A DNA stretch of 64,000 nucleotides from Haloarcula salina (GCF_010119195.1 NZ_WRXL01000003.1:383893-447892); one strand, 5' to 3'. Numbered from the stretch's first letter, positions 36,001-44,141 are shown. The notes: a model not told the origin generated them from the sequence alone. Translations and numbers: made by a program.

Positions 36001-36695
36001 TCGGTTCGCATCGTCATCGGCGTGTGGACACCGTCGAAGGGCGTGTCGTCGAGTTCGGCGGCGACCTCGCTCAGCGCGGTCGCCTCGTACTCGACCTCGA
36101 AGTTGTTGTAGTCGTTGGGAATCCACCACGAGTCGTAGTCGCCCGCGAAGCGGTACTCGGTCCGCTCGGACGTGACGACGAACTGCTCGCCGAACGGGTC
36201 CCCGAAGACGAACCGGAAGCCGACGCCGTCGTCGAACACGCGGAAGACGAACGTGCCGAAGCGGCCCGGCTCCGCGGTCTCTTCGACCCCAAGCCTGAGT
36301 TCGGTGTAGCGCTCGGGGATCTCGTCGTACCGGTCCCACACCGGCGTCCACGAGGCGTCCGTCTCGGAGCGCTCGCTCCCGGTGACCGTCAGGCCGTCCC
36401 GGAACGCCTCCTGGTTGCGGAACTCGAAGCCGAGCGCCGAGTCCTCGACGACCGTGGCCCCCTCGTGGGCGAGTCGATACGTCGCCGTGCCGTCGGACAC
36501 GTCGACCGTGAGCGCGACGTTCCCGTCCGGCGATGTCACCGTTCTGGTCGGGGAGTCGTCGCCCTCGGTGACTTGTGCCGCCGTCTGCTCCGGGACCGAC
36601 GCGGAGAACGCGGACGCGGCGAGGAGCGAGCCGACCCCGCCGAGGAACTGCCGCCGGCTCTGCTTCGAATTGGGTTGATTTTCTTCTTCAAACAT
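32997..36695 (-). CDS. Secreted GH97 alpha-glycosidase with inserted CBM and C-terminal sugar-binding module
   Basis: The 1232-residue protein starts with a Tat signal (KQSRRQFLGGVGSLLAASAF). The GH97 N-terminal beta-sandwich (about 60-320) and barrel (about 320-615) follow, with FVGVWWLMITGRADWEYTG, VLVEGWNEGWASY, RTIKTGYVSDSG and NLMTREGVKGQEYDA. A CBM35/6-like module (about 630-740) is inserted before the GH97 C-terminal part (WFLGAMTDEGG). A Gly/Asn linker lies near 818-835 and a glucodextranase-type binding module covers about 1008-1232. Gly at the position of the nucleophile Asp suggests the inverting glucosidase branch. It likely trims starch- or dextran-like glycans outside the cell. 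The start fits the TATA box at 36720-36729. Confidence 0.88.
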   Translation of the reverse strand: MFEEENQPNSKQSRRQFLGGVGSLLAASAFSASVPEQTAAQVTEGDDSPTRTVTSPDGNVALTVDVSDGTATYRLAHEGATVVEDSALGFEFRNQEAFRDGLTVTGSERSETDASWTPVWDRYDEIPERYTELRLGVEETAEPGRFGTFVFRVFDDGVGFRFVFGDPFGEQFVVTSERTEYRFAGDYDSWWIPNDYNNFEVEYEATALSEVAAELDDTPFDGVHTPMTMRTDDDRYLAVHEADLTDYASLALAPSEAGDAAFESTLAPLPDGTKVSASAPHVTPWRTVQVGTSPGDLVESSLVVTLNEDHDEDVFTQGVDWIEPQKFVGVWWLMITGRADWEYTGPNSGNHGAQTGRATQYIDFASEHDIPGVLVEGWNEGWASYPGDGSAFDFDQPYPDFDLQAVTDYGPSLDPPTQLTMHNETAGDFENYASQLDEAYPLYDDLGVRTIKTGYVSDSGDLAGEGHNHHNQVLVNHHTLVAETAAANRQMLDVHEPIHPTGRRRQYPNLMTREGVKGQEYDAFGDVSPSHHVTIPFTRMLAGPMEYTPGIFDMDSGSGGIETTRAKQLAMYPTYFSGLQMVADLPSSYLADQPSTAEVGAVAQAEWGDIDGFSTASRWPNAQGERYVAVDPNGASPGASVAWTVEGASEGEYDLHLRYASDAENNAVPADTDRTATVLVNGSEAAQVTFPPTEYWNDWDAVSTTVSLSGGDDEIAVAFTGDDTGGVNLDSVAVTEPGASMPEPETAPIRGETVDAFQFVEDVPAAGWDDTRVVDAAIGDYVVTARKKDEEWFLGAMTDEGGRAVDVPLDFLSPASKSDGRGRGNGSGRGNGNSNGNGPRGPKYVAEIYTDGVEAGYDENLTDVRVTEAVVDPGTTLLASMVGSGGTAVRLRPARGQEITDLPEYERPEQDFEVSVADEAFVQEPFIEATGDNDGAFVGGTTTELFVDGEFVRTENVRIPPEASGYTDTVGYAIDEAGEYEVTVALPDGTTLASETVTIKPPATVADLADPSGDDHGPGGYTYPTADAFQSGAFDLRSVTVEQTPSLARFTVEVETLYNAFGSSRGFSPQWFVLWLRDPSADGGATSSLDDLGANVDFEAPWQYRLEISGYSKSAVDASGAPLTDGEGNGVSVGEAVDTDAGTVTLSVDRAAFDGVDAADLEVVAMVQSEDRGSLRPVAETAEEYVFGGAKSGAVENAPRVMDLVTPDGVSQADALAYGANARATLPFVSLD

Positions 36696-36719
36696 CAGTT
36701 CTGGCCTGGCACGCGCTCG

Positions 36720-36729
36720 TAATAAAAGT
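36720..36729 (-). promoter_or_regulatory. TATA box of the GH97 gene
   Basis: On the minus strand ACTTTTATTA, centred about 28-30 bases before the ATG at 36695. It selects this start over the one at 36755, which would put extra residues ahead of the Tat signal. Confidence 0.65.
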
Positions 36730-36880
36730 TCACTCGAATCTACATTATTTCTCAATCATCGGTCGTGATGATTTTCGCGAGCGCCGCCGCCGACGGTCGC
36801 GGATGCGAGAGGCTGGTCGTCCGCGGCCGGCTCCCGGCACAGCCGCGTCGCTTTTGCCCGTCCCGGCCCTGTCTCGGGGC

Positions 36881-37831
36881 GTGCGGGAGTTCGACTTCGA
36901 ACTGGCGCTGTGTGCCCACCTCGAACGCGAGGGACGGCTGGTGAGCCGCCAGCTCGGCGGGCACGTCCACGGGCGGCGGGTCCTCGACACGGTGGTCGTC
37001 GAGCCCGGCCCCGAGTTCGACGAGCGGGCGGCCATCACCGCCGACCGCATCCCGACGGCGGCCGTCGAGAGCGACGTGGGCCCCGGTCGGGCGCGCTACT
37101 GGAAGGACGCCTTCGACTGCCACCCGGACCGGGCCGAGCGGGCCGTCGAACTGGCCGTCGAACGGGGCTTCTTCGAGCGCGAGCGCCGCGGCGGCCGGAC
37201 GTACGTCCGACAGACGACGCGCTACCCCGACTGGATCGGCGGCCTGCTCGCCGTCGAGAACAAGCCGGACCTCGGGCGGCCCGGCGACCTCGAAGCGCAG
37301 CTGCGGACCGACGTGTCGCTCGCGCTCGCGGACCGCGTGGTGCTGGCGACGGCCTCCTACGTCACCGGTGCGCACCTCAATCGCATCCCCGACGCGGTCG
37401 GCGTCTGGCGATTCGACCCCGAGTCGGAGACGCGCGAGGTCGTCCGCGAGCCGACGCCGCTGCCGACCGACGAGCCCGGCGTCGAACTACTGGACGAGCG
37501 CCCATCTCGGACGGACGTGCGGGTCGTCTCGGCGGCGGAGAAGGCGCGGGCGCGGCGCGCGCTGGCCGAGCGAGCCTACGCGAAGGGGTGGCGGAGCTTC
37601 GACTACCCGGCCTGTGCGAGCTGTGACCCCGACGGCGACGGGCGGCCCCGGTGCGCCTGGAAGGGCCGGGACGTGCTCGCGAGCAAGGAGTGCGGGTCGG
37701 ACTGCGACGGCTACGAAGCGGCGTCGCCGCCGACGGTCGACGGCGACGCGCTCCGGGCCGACCGGACGCCGTGGGTGCCGGACCCCGACGGCCGCCGGCG
37801 TCGTCAGTCGGGGCTCGACCGGTTCGGCTGA
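36881..37831 (+). CDS. DUF5787-like protein with nuclease-like ExK and Cys cluster
   Basis: A GTG at 36881 gives 316 residues beginning REFDFELALCAHLEREGRLV; a CTTTTGCC box 27 bases upstream supports it. I recall this as the haloarchaeal DUF5787 family. Residues near 124-134 read GGLLAVENKPDLG, an E-x-K on a strand, with an Asp-rich region earlier, like the PD-(D/E)xK nuclease core. A Cys cluster near 248-272 (ACASCDPDGDGRPRC, then KECGSDC) could bind zinc or Fe-S. The nuclease role is inferred, not shown. It is divergent from the GH97 gene. Confidence 0.78.
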   Translation: MREFDFELALCAHLEREGRLVSRQLGGHVHGRRVLDTVVVEPGPEFDERAAITADRIPTAAVESDVGPGRARYWKDAFDCHPDRAERAVELAVERGFFERERRGGRTYVRQTTRYPDWIGGLLAVENKPDLGRPGDLEAQLRTDVSLALADRVVLATASYVTGAHLNRIPDAVGVWRFDPESETREVVREPTPLPTDEPGVELLDERPSRTDVRVVSAAEKARARRALAERAYAKGWRSFDYPACASCDPDGDGRPRCAWKGRDVLASKECGSDCDGYEAASPPTVDGDALRADRTPWVPDPDGRRRRQSGLDRFG

Positions 37832-37904
37832 GCGGTGCGTGTGGGCCGGTACGTATTCACTCGGATCCGGGTCCTTATGCCGGAGAAGCCGCTGTGAGTA
37901 GCTA

Positions 37905-38183
37905 ATGGAATACGATATCGAGCCGGAAGAACCCGTGAGCGCGGCGGTCGTGCGGGCGGTGAGTACGTTCGAACAGCGCGACCCGATCGCGCTCGCCCCG
38001 TTACACGAAACCGTCGATGCCGACGCCCTCGACGCCCTGTTCGCATCGGCCCGCGGGAACGAGTCGGCCCAGCGCGGCTGCGTCTCGTTCACGTTCAGCG
38101 ACTCGTTCGTCACTGTCGACGCCGACGGGCAGATATCGGTCGTGCCCGACACCGCGCCGTCCGCCGAGCCCGGGTATCAGTGA
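37905..38183 (+). CDS. HalOD1 output domain protein
   Basis: The 92-residue protein is a single HalOD1-type domain: VSAAVVRAVSTFEQRDPIAL, LHETVDADALDALFASAR and VSFTFSDSFVTVDADGQISV. These small domains occur alone or at the end of haloarchaeal signalling proteins and are thought to be output modules. A TATA-like CCTTATG about 27-30 bases upstream supports the start. The 3' end overlaps the convergent membrane protein gene by 7 bases. Confidence 0.88.
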   Translation: MEYDIEPEEPVSAAVVRAVSTFEQRDPIALAPLHETVDADALDALFASARGNESAQRGCVSFTFSDSFVTVDADGQISVVPDTAPSAEPGYQ

Positions 38184-38497
38184 CCGCCTCGGCGACCGTC
38201 CGACGTCTCGTCGTCCGTCTGTGAGCAATCGTCGGCCGGGACGCCGCCGTCGCCGGCCGTCACCCGGCCGTGTCGCTCGTAGTTGTCTTCGGTCACCGCG
38301 GGCGCTTCGTCGGCCACCTTCGCGGCGTGTTTCGTCCGCGCCCGGTAGTTCGCCGCGGCGGCGATGGCGACGCCGGCCGCGAGGCCTACGATGAGGACCC
38401 AGTCGAGTCGCCCGACGACGACCAGGAGCCCGACGGCCGCGAGGCCGCCGCTCCCGAGCGCCGCGCCCCCCACCTCGGCGAGTCCGCGCCTGTCCAT
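38177..38497 (-). CDS. Small two-helix membrane protein with acidic tail
   Basis: The 106-residue protein has two hydrophobic helices (about 8-28 and 32-50), a basic stretch NYRARTKHAAK and an acidic C-terminus ending DDETSDGRRGGH. No family is recognised. A TATA-like CTTATAGG lies about 27 bases upstream of the ATG at 38497. It overlaps the end of the HalOD1 gene. Confidence 0.65.
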   Translation of the reverse strand: MDRRGLAEVGGAALGSGGLAAVGLLVVVGRLDWVLIVGLAAGVAIAAAANYRARTKHAAKVADEAPAVTEDNYERHGRVTAGDGGVPADDCSQTDDETSDGRRGGH

Positions 38498-38629
38498 GCC
38501 CCCGTCTACGGCGTTCTCCGCCTATAAGCTATGGACCGTTTCACGCTCCCGAATCGCCGGCTCAGACGAGTCTCAGTTCTCGATGACGAGGACGATCTGC
38601 GGTCGGAAACCGGTGGACGACAGTCGGTC

Positions 38630-39505
38630 TCAGAGCGTGAACCGCTCGCCGTCGAGGGCGATGTCGTCGGCGAACGCCAGGTCCGCCGGGACGTAGTGGG
38701 CGGTGTGGACGATGCGGTACTCGGCGGCCTCGATGTCGCCGGCGAAGTCCCGCGCGCCCCGCAGCGTCATGTGCTTGGTCCCGAAGGTCCGCGGAACGCC
38801 GTCGGCGGCGTGGTCGGCCCCGCCCTTCGGGTGGAACTCGCAGGCCTCCGGGTGGACGATGCCCTCGACCAGCGCGAGGTCCGCGTCGGAAAGCGCCGCT
38901 TTCGAGCGCTCGGGCACGTCGTAGCACGTGTCCCCGGACAGCAACAGCACCGCGCCGGTCTGTGGCTCCTCGATCCGGAGGCCGTAACACAGCAGCGGCG
39001 GGTGGGTCACCGGGACGAGCGTCACCTCGAAGCCGGCGGCCGAGAACGGCTCGAAGGGCGTCTCGGCGCTGACCGACACCGTGTCGAGGTAGTCGTAGCG
39101 CCGGCGGACCGTCTCGGCGACGCTCTCGTCGGTCACCGGGTCCGTCTCGTCGGCGGCGTGGACCGGCAGGTGGTCGAACAGGCGATAGGCGTTCCCGAGG
39201 CCGTCGAGGTGGTCGAAGTGGACGTGGCTGATCACGGCCGCGTCCGGCAGCGGGACCGATTCGCGGAGGAACTGGTGGCGGAAGTCCGGGCTCGCGTCCA
39301 CCAGCAGCGACTCGCCCGTCTCGTCGTTTCGCACGTAGACCGAGAAGCGCGAGCGCTCGACCCCGCCGGACGGGTCGAGGCCGCGCTCGCGGGCCCGCTC
39401 TCGCAGTTCCGCGTCGGGGTCGCGCGCGCGTTCGCAGGTGTCGCAGTCGCACCCGACCGTCGGCGTCCCCGTCGTGTCGCCGGTCCCGAGCAGCGTGACC
39501 TCCAT
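38630..39505 (-). CDS. PhnP-like MBL fold metallohydrolase
   Basis: The 291-residue protein starts EVTLLGTGDTTGTPTVGCDC. A Cys-rich loop (GCDCDTCERA) follows, as in PhnP-type phosphodiesterases, where it holds a structural zinc. The metal site is ISHVHFDHLDG (about 91-101), with later His residues in VTHPPLLCYG and HTAHYVPADL and an Asp in LLSGDTCYDV. PhnP cleaves cyclic ribose phosphates, but no phosphonate genes lie near, so the substrate is open. A CTTAGG box about 27 bases upstream supports the start. Confidence 0.88.
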   Translation of the reverse strand: MEVTLLGTGDTTGTPTVGCDCDTCERARDPDAELRERARERGLDPSGGVERSRFSVYVRNDETGESLLVDASPDFRHQFLRESVPLPDAAVISHVHFDHLDGLGNAYRLFDHLPVHAADETDPVTDESVAETVRRRYDYLDTVSVSAETPFEPFSAAGFEVTLVPVTHPPLLCYGLRIEEPQTGAVLLLSGDTCYDVPERSKAALSDADLALVEGIVHPEACEFHPKGGADHAADGVPRTFGTKHMTLRGARDFAGDIEAAEYRIVHTAHYVPADLAFADDIALDGERFTL

Positions 39506-39593
39506 CGCGTGGGGGTCAGCGCGGGACGGGCCTAAGCCCCTCGCTTCGGGACGGCCCCGTTCTCAGACGGACCGGTGTTGCCAGCGATCGATC

Positions 39594-39866
39594 TCACTCC
39601 TCGGCCGTCAGGTCGTCGAGGTCGAGTCCCTTCCTGCTTGCCGTCTCGGCGAGGATGGCCCTCGCCCGCTCGTCGGCCACGTCGTCGACGAGACACTCGA
39701 TGAACCCTTCGAGGAGCGCGGGCCGAACCCGCAGATCCACGAACTCCACCCTGCCGTCGGCGACGACCACGTCGATGTCCCACTCTCCCTCGTCGGGGTC
39801 GGTCATCCGCACGTCGACCCACTCGTCGGCCGGTTCGTCTGGTTCGGTGAACACGTCGTCTCCCAT
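39594..39866 (-). CDS. Small acidic protein, unknown function
   Basis: The 90-residue protein begins GDDVFTEPDEPADEWVDVRM, then a short beta region (EWDIDVVVADGRVEFVDLRV) and helices ending LAETASRKGLDLDDLTAEE. A TATA-like GTTTATGG about 27 bases upstream of 39866 fixes the start. I do not recognise it. It is divergent from the UspA gene at 39991. Confidence 0.65.
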   Translation of the reverse strand: MGDDVFTEPDEPADEWVDVRMTDPDEGEWDIDVVVADGRVEFVDLRVRPALLEGFIECLVDDVADERARAILAETASRKGLDLDDLTAEE

Positions 39867-39990
39867 CGCACTGCTAGATGTCACCGACTCCCATAAACTC
39901 TCACTCTGTCCGACAGGATGCGGCCGCCGTCCGGCGATCCAACGGTGTCGATGACTCACAGCTTAAATATTATCGTCGCCTCTCTCGGGT

Positions 39991-40443
39991 ATGACGTTCG
40001 TCGTCCCCTTCGATGGCTCGGCGTACGCCGAGGCCGCGCTCGTCCGCGCTCGCGAGTTCGCCCCCGCCGTCGACGAGACTGTGCAGGCCGTGACGGTCGT
40101 ACCCCGAAATAACGCCCGGTACGCTCGGGAGAGGGGCTGGCTCGGTCCCGGCGAGCCGTTCGATCTCGACGCGGTCGTCGACACGCTCGCCGAACAGGTC
40201 CACGAGGTCGCGCCCCTGGCATCGTTCCATCACGAGACGTGCACACGAGAAGTCTCTGGCAACACGATCGCCAGGCCGATTCGGAAGTTCGCCAGACAGG
40301 AGGGCGCGACGATGGTGTTCATCGGATCGGACTCCGCCGGACGACTCACGAGACGGCTCAGTAGCGTCGGCGAGCGCGTCAGTGCGGACGTGGCCTACGA
40401 CGTGGTGATCGTCCGCCGATTGCCCGAGTCGGCGGCGCAGTAG
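39991..40443 (+). CDS. Universal stress protein (UspA) family
   Basis: The 150-residue protein begins TFVVPFDGSAYAEAALVRAR, the UspA opening strand and helix. The nucleotide loop region reads FIGSDSAGRLTRRLSSVGER, which only loosely fits the G-2x-G-9x-G pattern, so ATP binding is uncertain. The promoter is clear: GCTTAAATATT about 27 bases upstream. It converges with the AAA ATPase gene. Confidence 0.85.
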   Translation: MTFVVPFDGSAYAEAALVRAREFAPAVDETVQAVTVVPRNNARYARERGWLGPGEPFDLDAVVDTLAEQVHEVAPLASFHHETCTREVSGNTIARPIRKFARQEGATMVFIGSDSAGRLTRRLSSVGERVSADVAYDVVIVRRLPESAAQ

Positions 40444-40476
40444 CGCGCCGACGACTCGTCCAGACGACTGTCCGTT

Positions 40477-41829
40477 TCAGTCGTCGTGATCGTGGTCGTG
40501 GTCGTGACCGCTGTCGCCGTCACCGGAGAAGTCACCGCCGGCCACCAGCGCCTCGTGGTCCCCGTCCATCATGTCCATGTTCTTGAGGTTGTCGCGCTCT
40601 TCGAAGTCGACGATGGCGTCCTTGAGATCCTGCTGGGTCAGCGTCGTCCGCTCCTCGGTCAAGGCGTTGAGGACGGCCTCCCGGAGGACGAGTCGGAGGT
40701 CGCTCCCGGTCAGGCCCTCGGTCAGGTCCGCCAGCGTCTCGGGGTCGAAGTCCACGATGTCCATCTGGCGGGTGACGATGCGGAGGATGTCCGCGCGCAT
40801 CCCGCTGTCGGGCTTGGGGAAGTTGACGATCTCGTCGAAGCGCCGCCAGGCCGCGGCGTCGAGCTGATCGGGGTGGTTCGTCGCGCCGATGAGCAGCACC
40901 TCGTCCTGGATCAGCGAGATCTCGTCGATGGACTTCAGCAGGGTGTTGACGGCGCGCTTGATGGCGGCGTGCTCGTCGGAGGAGCGCGTCTTCGCGACGA
41001 AGTCGAACTCGTCCATGAAGAGGATACACGGCGAGAGCCGCTTTGCCACCTCGAACACCTTCTCGACGTTCTTGGCCGTCTCGCCGAGGTACTGGCTCGT
41101 GATCATCGACAGCTTCACCTCGACGAACGGGAGGTCGAGGTCGTGGGCCAGCGCGCGGGCGACGCTCGTCTTGCCGGTCCCCGGCGGGCCGACGAACAGC
41201 AGCTTCCCGATCTCGCGCAGACCGATCTGGGCGAGGTAGTCCCGGTGCTCGATGGCCTTGACGATCTTCTGGATCTCGTCCTCCTGGTCGTGGGTCAACA
41301 CGAGATCGTTGAGGGTCATCTCGACCTCTTCTGGCGCGCGCACGTCCACGAGGTCGAGCATCTCCTCTTCTTCCTCGTCGTCGGTGTCGAACGCCTCCTC
41401 CAGCCTGGCGTCGATGAACGCGCGGTCGGCCCGGGACGGGCGGTTCGCGGCGCGCGATTGCTCGTAGTCCAGCCCGTCGACCTGGTCCTCGTACACCGCG
41501 GCGAGGACGGGGTTCTCGGCCAGGTGGTCGGCGTCGACCCGTTCGAGGAACCACTCCTCTGCCAGGTCGCGATCGGTAAAGGAGATGCTCCCGGAGAAGT
41601 CGTCGCGGTCGGTGAACATCAGTCCGGAGACGGCGGCCCAGGGGCGCTCGACCCCGGTCGCCTCGCTCGCGGTCGTGTTCGTCACCGACAGCGGGCGTTC
41701 GATCTCACCGTCGCTCCAGAACACTGACCGGTACGCGGGCGGCAGGTCGTCGGGCTCGAGGTCCTGTCGCTCGCCGTAGAGAGTGGCCGTCAACAGAAAC
41801 TCGATGACGTCCAGTTCCGGATTGCTCAT
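40477..41829 (-). CDS. AAA family ATPase (Cdc48-like single module)
   Basis: The 450-residue protein has a unique N-terminal region (1-165, ending in an acidic stretch DDEEEEEMLDL) and one AAA module. Walker A is GPPGTGKTS (214-222), Walker B is CILFMDEFD (268-276), sensor 1 is IGATNHPDQL and the second region of homology is AAWRRFDEI. The tail ends GHDHDHDHDD, a His/Asp repeat that may bind divalent metal. It probably remodels a protein target. The ATG at 41829 fits the TATA at 41853-41862. It is divergent from the YegP-repeat membrane protein, with 92 bases between. Confidence 0.9.
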   Translation of the reverse strand: MSNPELDVIEFLLTATLYGERQDLEPDDLPPAYRSVFWSDGEIERPLSVTNTTASEATGVERPWAAVSGLMFTDRDDFSGSISFTDRDLAEEWFLERVDADHLAENPVLAAVYEDQVDGLDYEQSRAANRPSRADRAFIDARLEEAFDTDDEEEEEMLDLVDVRAPEEVEMTLNDLVLTHDQEDEIQKIVKAIEHRDYLAQIGLREIGKLLFVGPPGTGKTSVARALAHDLDLPFVEVKLSMITSQYLGETAKNVEKVFEVAKRLSPCILFMDEFDFVAKTRSSDEHAAIKRAVNTLLKSIDEISLIQDEVLLIGATNHPDQLDAAAWRRFDEIVNFPKPDSGMRADILRIVTRQMDIVDFDPETLADLTEGLTGSDLRLVLREAVLNALTEERTTLTQQDLKDAIVDFEERDNLKNMDMMDGDHEALVAGGDFSGDGDSGHDHDHDHDD

Positions 41830-41852
41830 TCCCACTAACGTTACCACGCGAC

Positions 41853-41899
41853 CTGTATAAGTCACTCGAAGCGCGCCGTCGGGCAGTAGGATAATATAC
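41853..41899. promoter_or_regulatory. Back-to-back TATA boxes between AAA ATPase and YegP-repeat genes
   Basis: A minus-strand box (GACTTATACA, about 41853-41862) lies 27 bases before the ATPase ATG. A plus-strand box (ATAATATACA, 41891-41900) lies 27 bases before ATG 41922. Only about 28 bases separate them, so one bound regulator could affect both genes. Confidence 0.65.
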
Positions 41900-41921
41900 A
41901 TCAATTGTGTATGATTGTTGT

Positions 41922-43571
41922 ATGGTAGCGAGCAACAGGCTCATCGACGTCTATCGTGACCGCATCGGCGAACCGACGACCGACGACGAGGCATACGGCT
42001 ACTGGCTGTTCGTGTTCGGCATCGTCCTCGGCATCGTCGGCCTGCTGTTGTTCTCGCTCACGGCCTCCCGGAGCACGCCGCGCCAGTTCGGCTATCTCCT
42101 TGGTGCCATCGGGCTCATCTGCCTGTTCGCGGGGCCGACGATTCGGCTCCCGCTGACGCGTCGCGGCCTGTTTCTCACGTACGCCGGGGCGGTCGTCGCG
42201 CTGCTCGGCACCGTGTGGTTCACCACCTTCTACCCGAGCAACTGGTCCGGTCCCGAGGGGAACCCGGCGGTGTCGCTGTACATCGTCGGCCTGGCGCTGA
42301 TGGCCGTCGGGGCCGTCGCCGCGCCGCTGTTGACCGGTCGAAAAGAGGCCTACGAGGAGGCGGTTCGGACGGCCGAAGCGGCGACCGAGACGGCCGAACG
42401 AGCGACGCGGGAGGCCGAGAGCGCGAGCCAGGAGGCCGAAGACGCGAGCCGGGCGGCCGAGGAGGCCACCGAAACGGCACAGCGACAGACCGAGACCGCA
42501 CAGCGGGCGACCCGCGAGCGCGAGACGATGGCCGAGGAACTGGCGGCCAGCGAGGCGGCGCGTGCCGACGTCGCCGCCGTCGCCGAGGCCACCGAGGCAG
42601 AACTCGCCGCGGCACAGGCGACCATCGCGGCCGCGATGGACAGCAAGGCGACGTTCGAACTGTACGCGGACGCCGCCGGGAAGTATCGCTGGCGGCTCCG
42701 CCACCGCAACGGCAACGTCATCGCCGACAGCGCGCAGGGATACGCCTCGCGCCAGAAGGCGATGCAGGGGCTTCGGAGCGTTCAGTCCAACGCCGCCGGC
42801 GGTGCGGTCGTCTTCTTCGAGAACGCGACCGAGGACGACACCGCCGAGGACGTGCCGGCGGTCCCGGCTCCCGAGAGCGCCGCGACCTTCGAGATGTTCG
42901 AGGACAAGGGCGGGGAGTTCCGCTGGCGACTGCGCCACGACAACGGCGAGATCATCGCCGACAGCGGCGAGGGCTACGCCTCGAAGTCGAACGTCAGGCG
43001 GGCGCTGAAGAGCGTCCGCGCGGAGGTCCCCGGCGCGGCCTACCTCGCGCTCGACCCGGTCGCCTTCGAGGTGTACGCCGACGCCGCCGGGGAGTTCCGC
43101 TGGCGCCTCCTCCACCGGAACGGCCGCATCCTCGCCGACAGCGGCGAGGGGTACAGCACGCGGTCGAACGCCCGCCGCGCGGCCCGTCGCGTCGGCGAAC
43201 TGGCTCCGGAGTCGGCGGTCGACGACGGCTTCGAGGTGTACGAGGACGCCGGCGGCGACTGGCGCTGGCGGCTGCGCGCGGCTAACGGCGAACTCGTCGC
43301 CGACAGCGGGCAGGGGTACTCGAACCGCTCGAAGGCCATCGACGCCGTCGAGCGCGTCCAGTCCCACGCCGCGGAGGCGGACCTGCTCGCCATCGGGACC
43401 GCGGCCTTCGAGGTGTTCGAGGACAGGGGCGGGGAGTTCCGCTGGCGACTGCGCCACCGCAACGGCGAGATCATCGCCGACAGTGGTGAGGGCTACGCCG
43501 AGCGCAACAAGGCCGTCGCGGCCATCGGGCGGATCAAGCGCCACGCGCCGGGCGCGGACCAGACGGAGTGA
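41922..43571 (+). CDS. Membrane coiled-coil protein with five YegP-type (DUF1508) repeats
   Basis: The 549-residue protein has four N-terminal membrane helices (about 27-135), a long Ala/Glu/Thr-rich coiled coil (about 145-240, with AEAATETAERATREAESASQ) and five copies of a 47-residue unit. The units start near residues 245, 323, 382, 437 and 496. Each has F-E-(V/L/M)-(Y/F) at the start, then a (K/E/D)-(Y/F/W)-RWRLR-type strand and DS-x-(Q/E)-GY. YegP folds are small, often dimeric, with unknown role. The ATG at 41922 is preferred over 41907 from TATA spacing. An envelope or stress scaffold is possible; nothing more can be inferred. Confidence 0.88.
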   Translation: MVASNRLIDVYRDRIGEPTTDDEAYGYWLFVFGIVLGIVGLLLFSLTASRSTPRQFGYLLGAIGLICLFAGPTIRLPLTRRGLFLTYAGAVVALLGTVWFTTFYPSNWSGPEGNPAVSLYIVGLALMAVGAVAAPLLTGRKEAYEEAVRTAEAATETAERATREAESASQEAEDASRAAEEATETAQRQTETAQRATRERETMAEELAASEAARADVAAVAEATEAELAAAQATIAAAMDSKATFELYADAAGKYRWRLRHRNGNVIADSAQGYASRQKAMQGLRSVQSNAAGGAVVFFENATEDDTAEDVPAVPAPESAATFEMFEDKGGEFRWRLRHDNGEIIADSGEGYASKSNVRRALKSVRAEVPGAAYLALDPVAFEVYADAAGEFRWRLLHRNGRILADSGEGYSTRSNARRAARRVGELAPESAVDDGFEVYEDAGGDWRWRLRAANGELVADSGQGYSNRSKAIDAVERVQSHAAEADLLAIGTAAFEVFEDRGGEFRWRLRHRNGEIIADSGEGYAERNKAVAAIGRIKRHAPGADQTE

Positions 43572-43667
43572 CGCCCGGTTCGGTGGGTTCGGCCGCCGAA
43601 TCGCCGATTCTCTTTCCCGTAGAATCCCCGAACTGATTAAGGCCCGTTCGCCCGAAATCACAACTAT

Positions 43668-44141
43668 ATGACAGTATCTTCACTCGAAGACGCGGGGCTC
43701 ACGCGGATGGACGACGACGCCATCGCGGCGTTCCTGGCCGGCCGTCGGGTCGGCGTCCTTGGACTGCCGACGGACGCCGGGCCGTACATGGTGCCGCTGT
43801 CGTACGGGTACGACCCGGACGAGGCCGCGCTGTACTTCACGTTCATCGGCGGGCCGGAGAGTCGGAAACAGCGGCTGACCGACGCGGCCGACGACGCCAG
43901 CGTCCTCGTCTACCAGGTCGAATCGATGTTCCACTGGGAGAGCGTCCTCCTGTACGGGACCATCGACGCGGTGCCCGAGACCGAGTGGGACGCGGTCGGG
44001 GACGTGCTCGACTCGGCGTGGCGACCGGACCTCTTCGAACGGGCCATCGAGACCGGGAAGGTAGCGGTCTACCGGTTCCGCATCGACACGCAGCGGGGCA
44101 TCAGACACACCGGCCTGCCGCCGGGGTTCGACATCGAGTGA
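43668..44141 (+). CDS. Pyridoxamine 5'-phosphate oxidase-like FMN-binding protein
   Basis: The 157-residue split-barrel protein has the NimA/PNPOx-like pattern: FLAGRRVGVLGLPTDAGPYM, VPLSYGYDPDEAALYFTF and ESVLLYGTIDAVPETEWDAV. Such proteins bind FMN or heme and reduce or detoxify small molecules. A TATA-like GATTAAGG about 27-35 bases upstream supports the start. The downstream thiolase has its own start region 80 bases later. Confidence 0.88.
   Translation: MTVSSLEDAGLTRMDDDAIAAFLAGRRVGVLGLPTDAGPYMVPLSYGYDPDEAALYFTFIGGPESRKQRLTDAADDASVLVYQVESMFHWESVLLYGTIDAVPETEWDAVGDVLDSAWRPDLFERAIETGKVAVYRFRIDTQRGIRHTGLPPGFDIE

Noticed and set aside
34728..36722. Plus-strand open frame of 664 codons across the GH97 gene
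   Set aside because: Shadow frame; GH97 on the minus strand has a Tat signal, conserved motifs and a TATA box.
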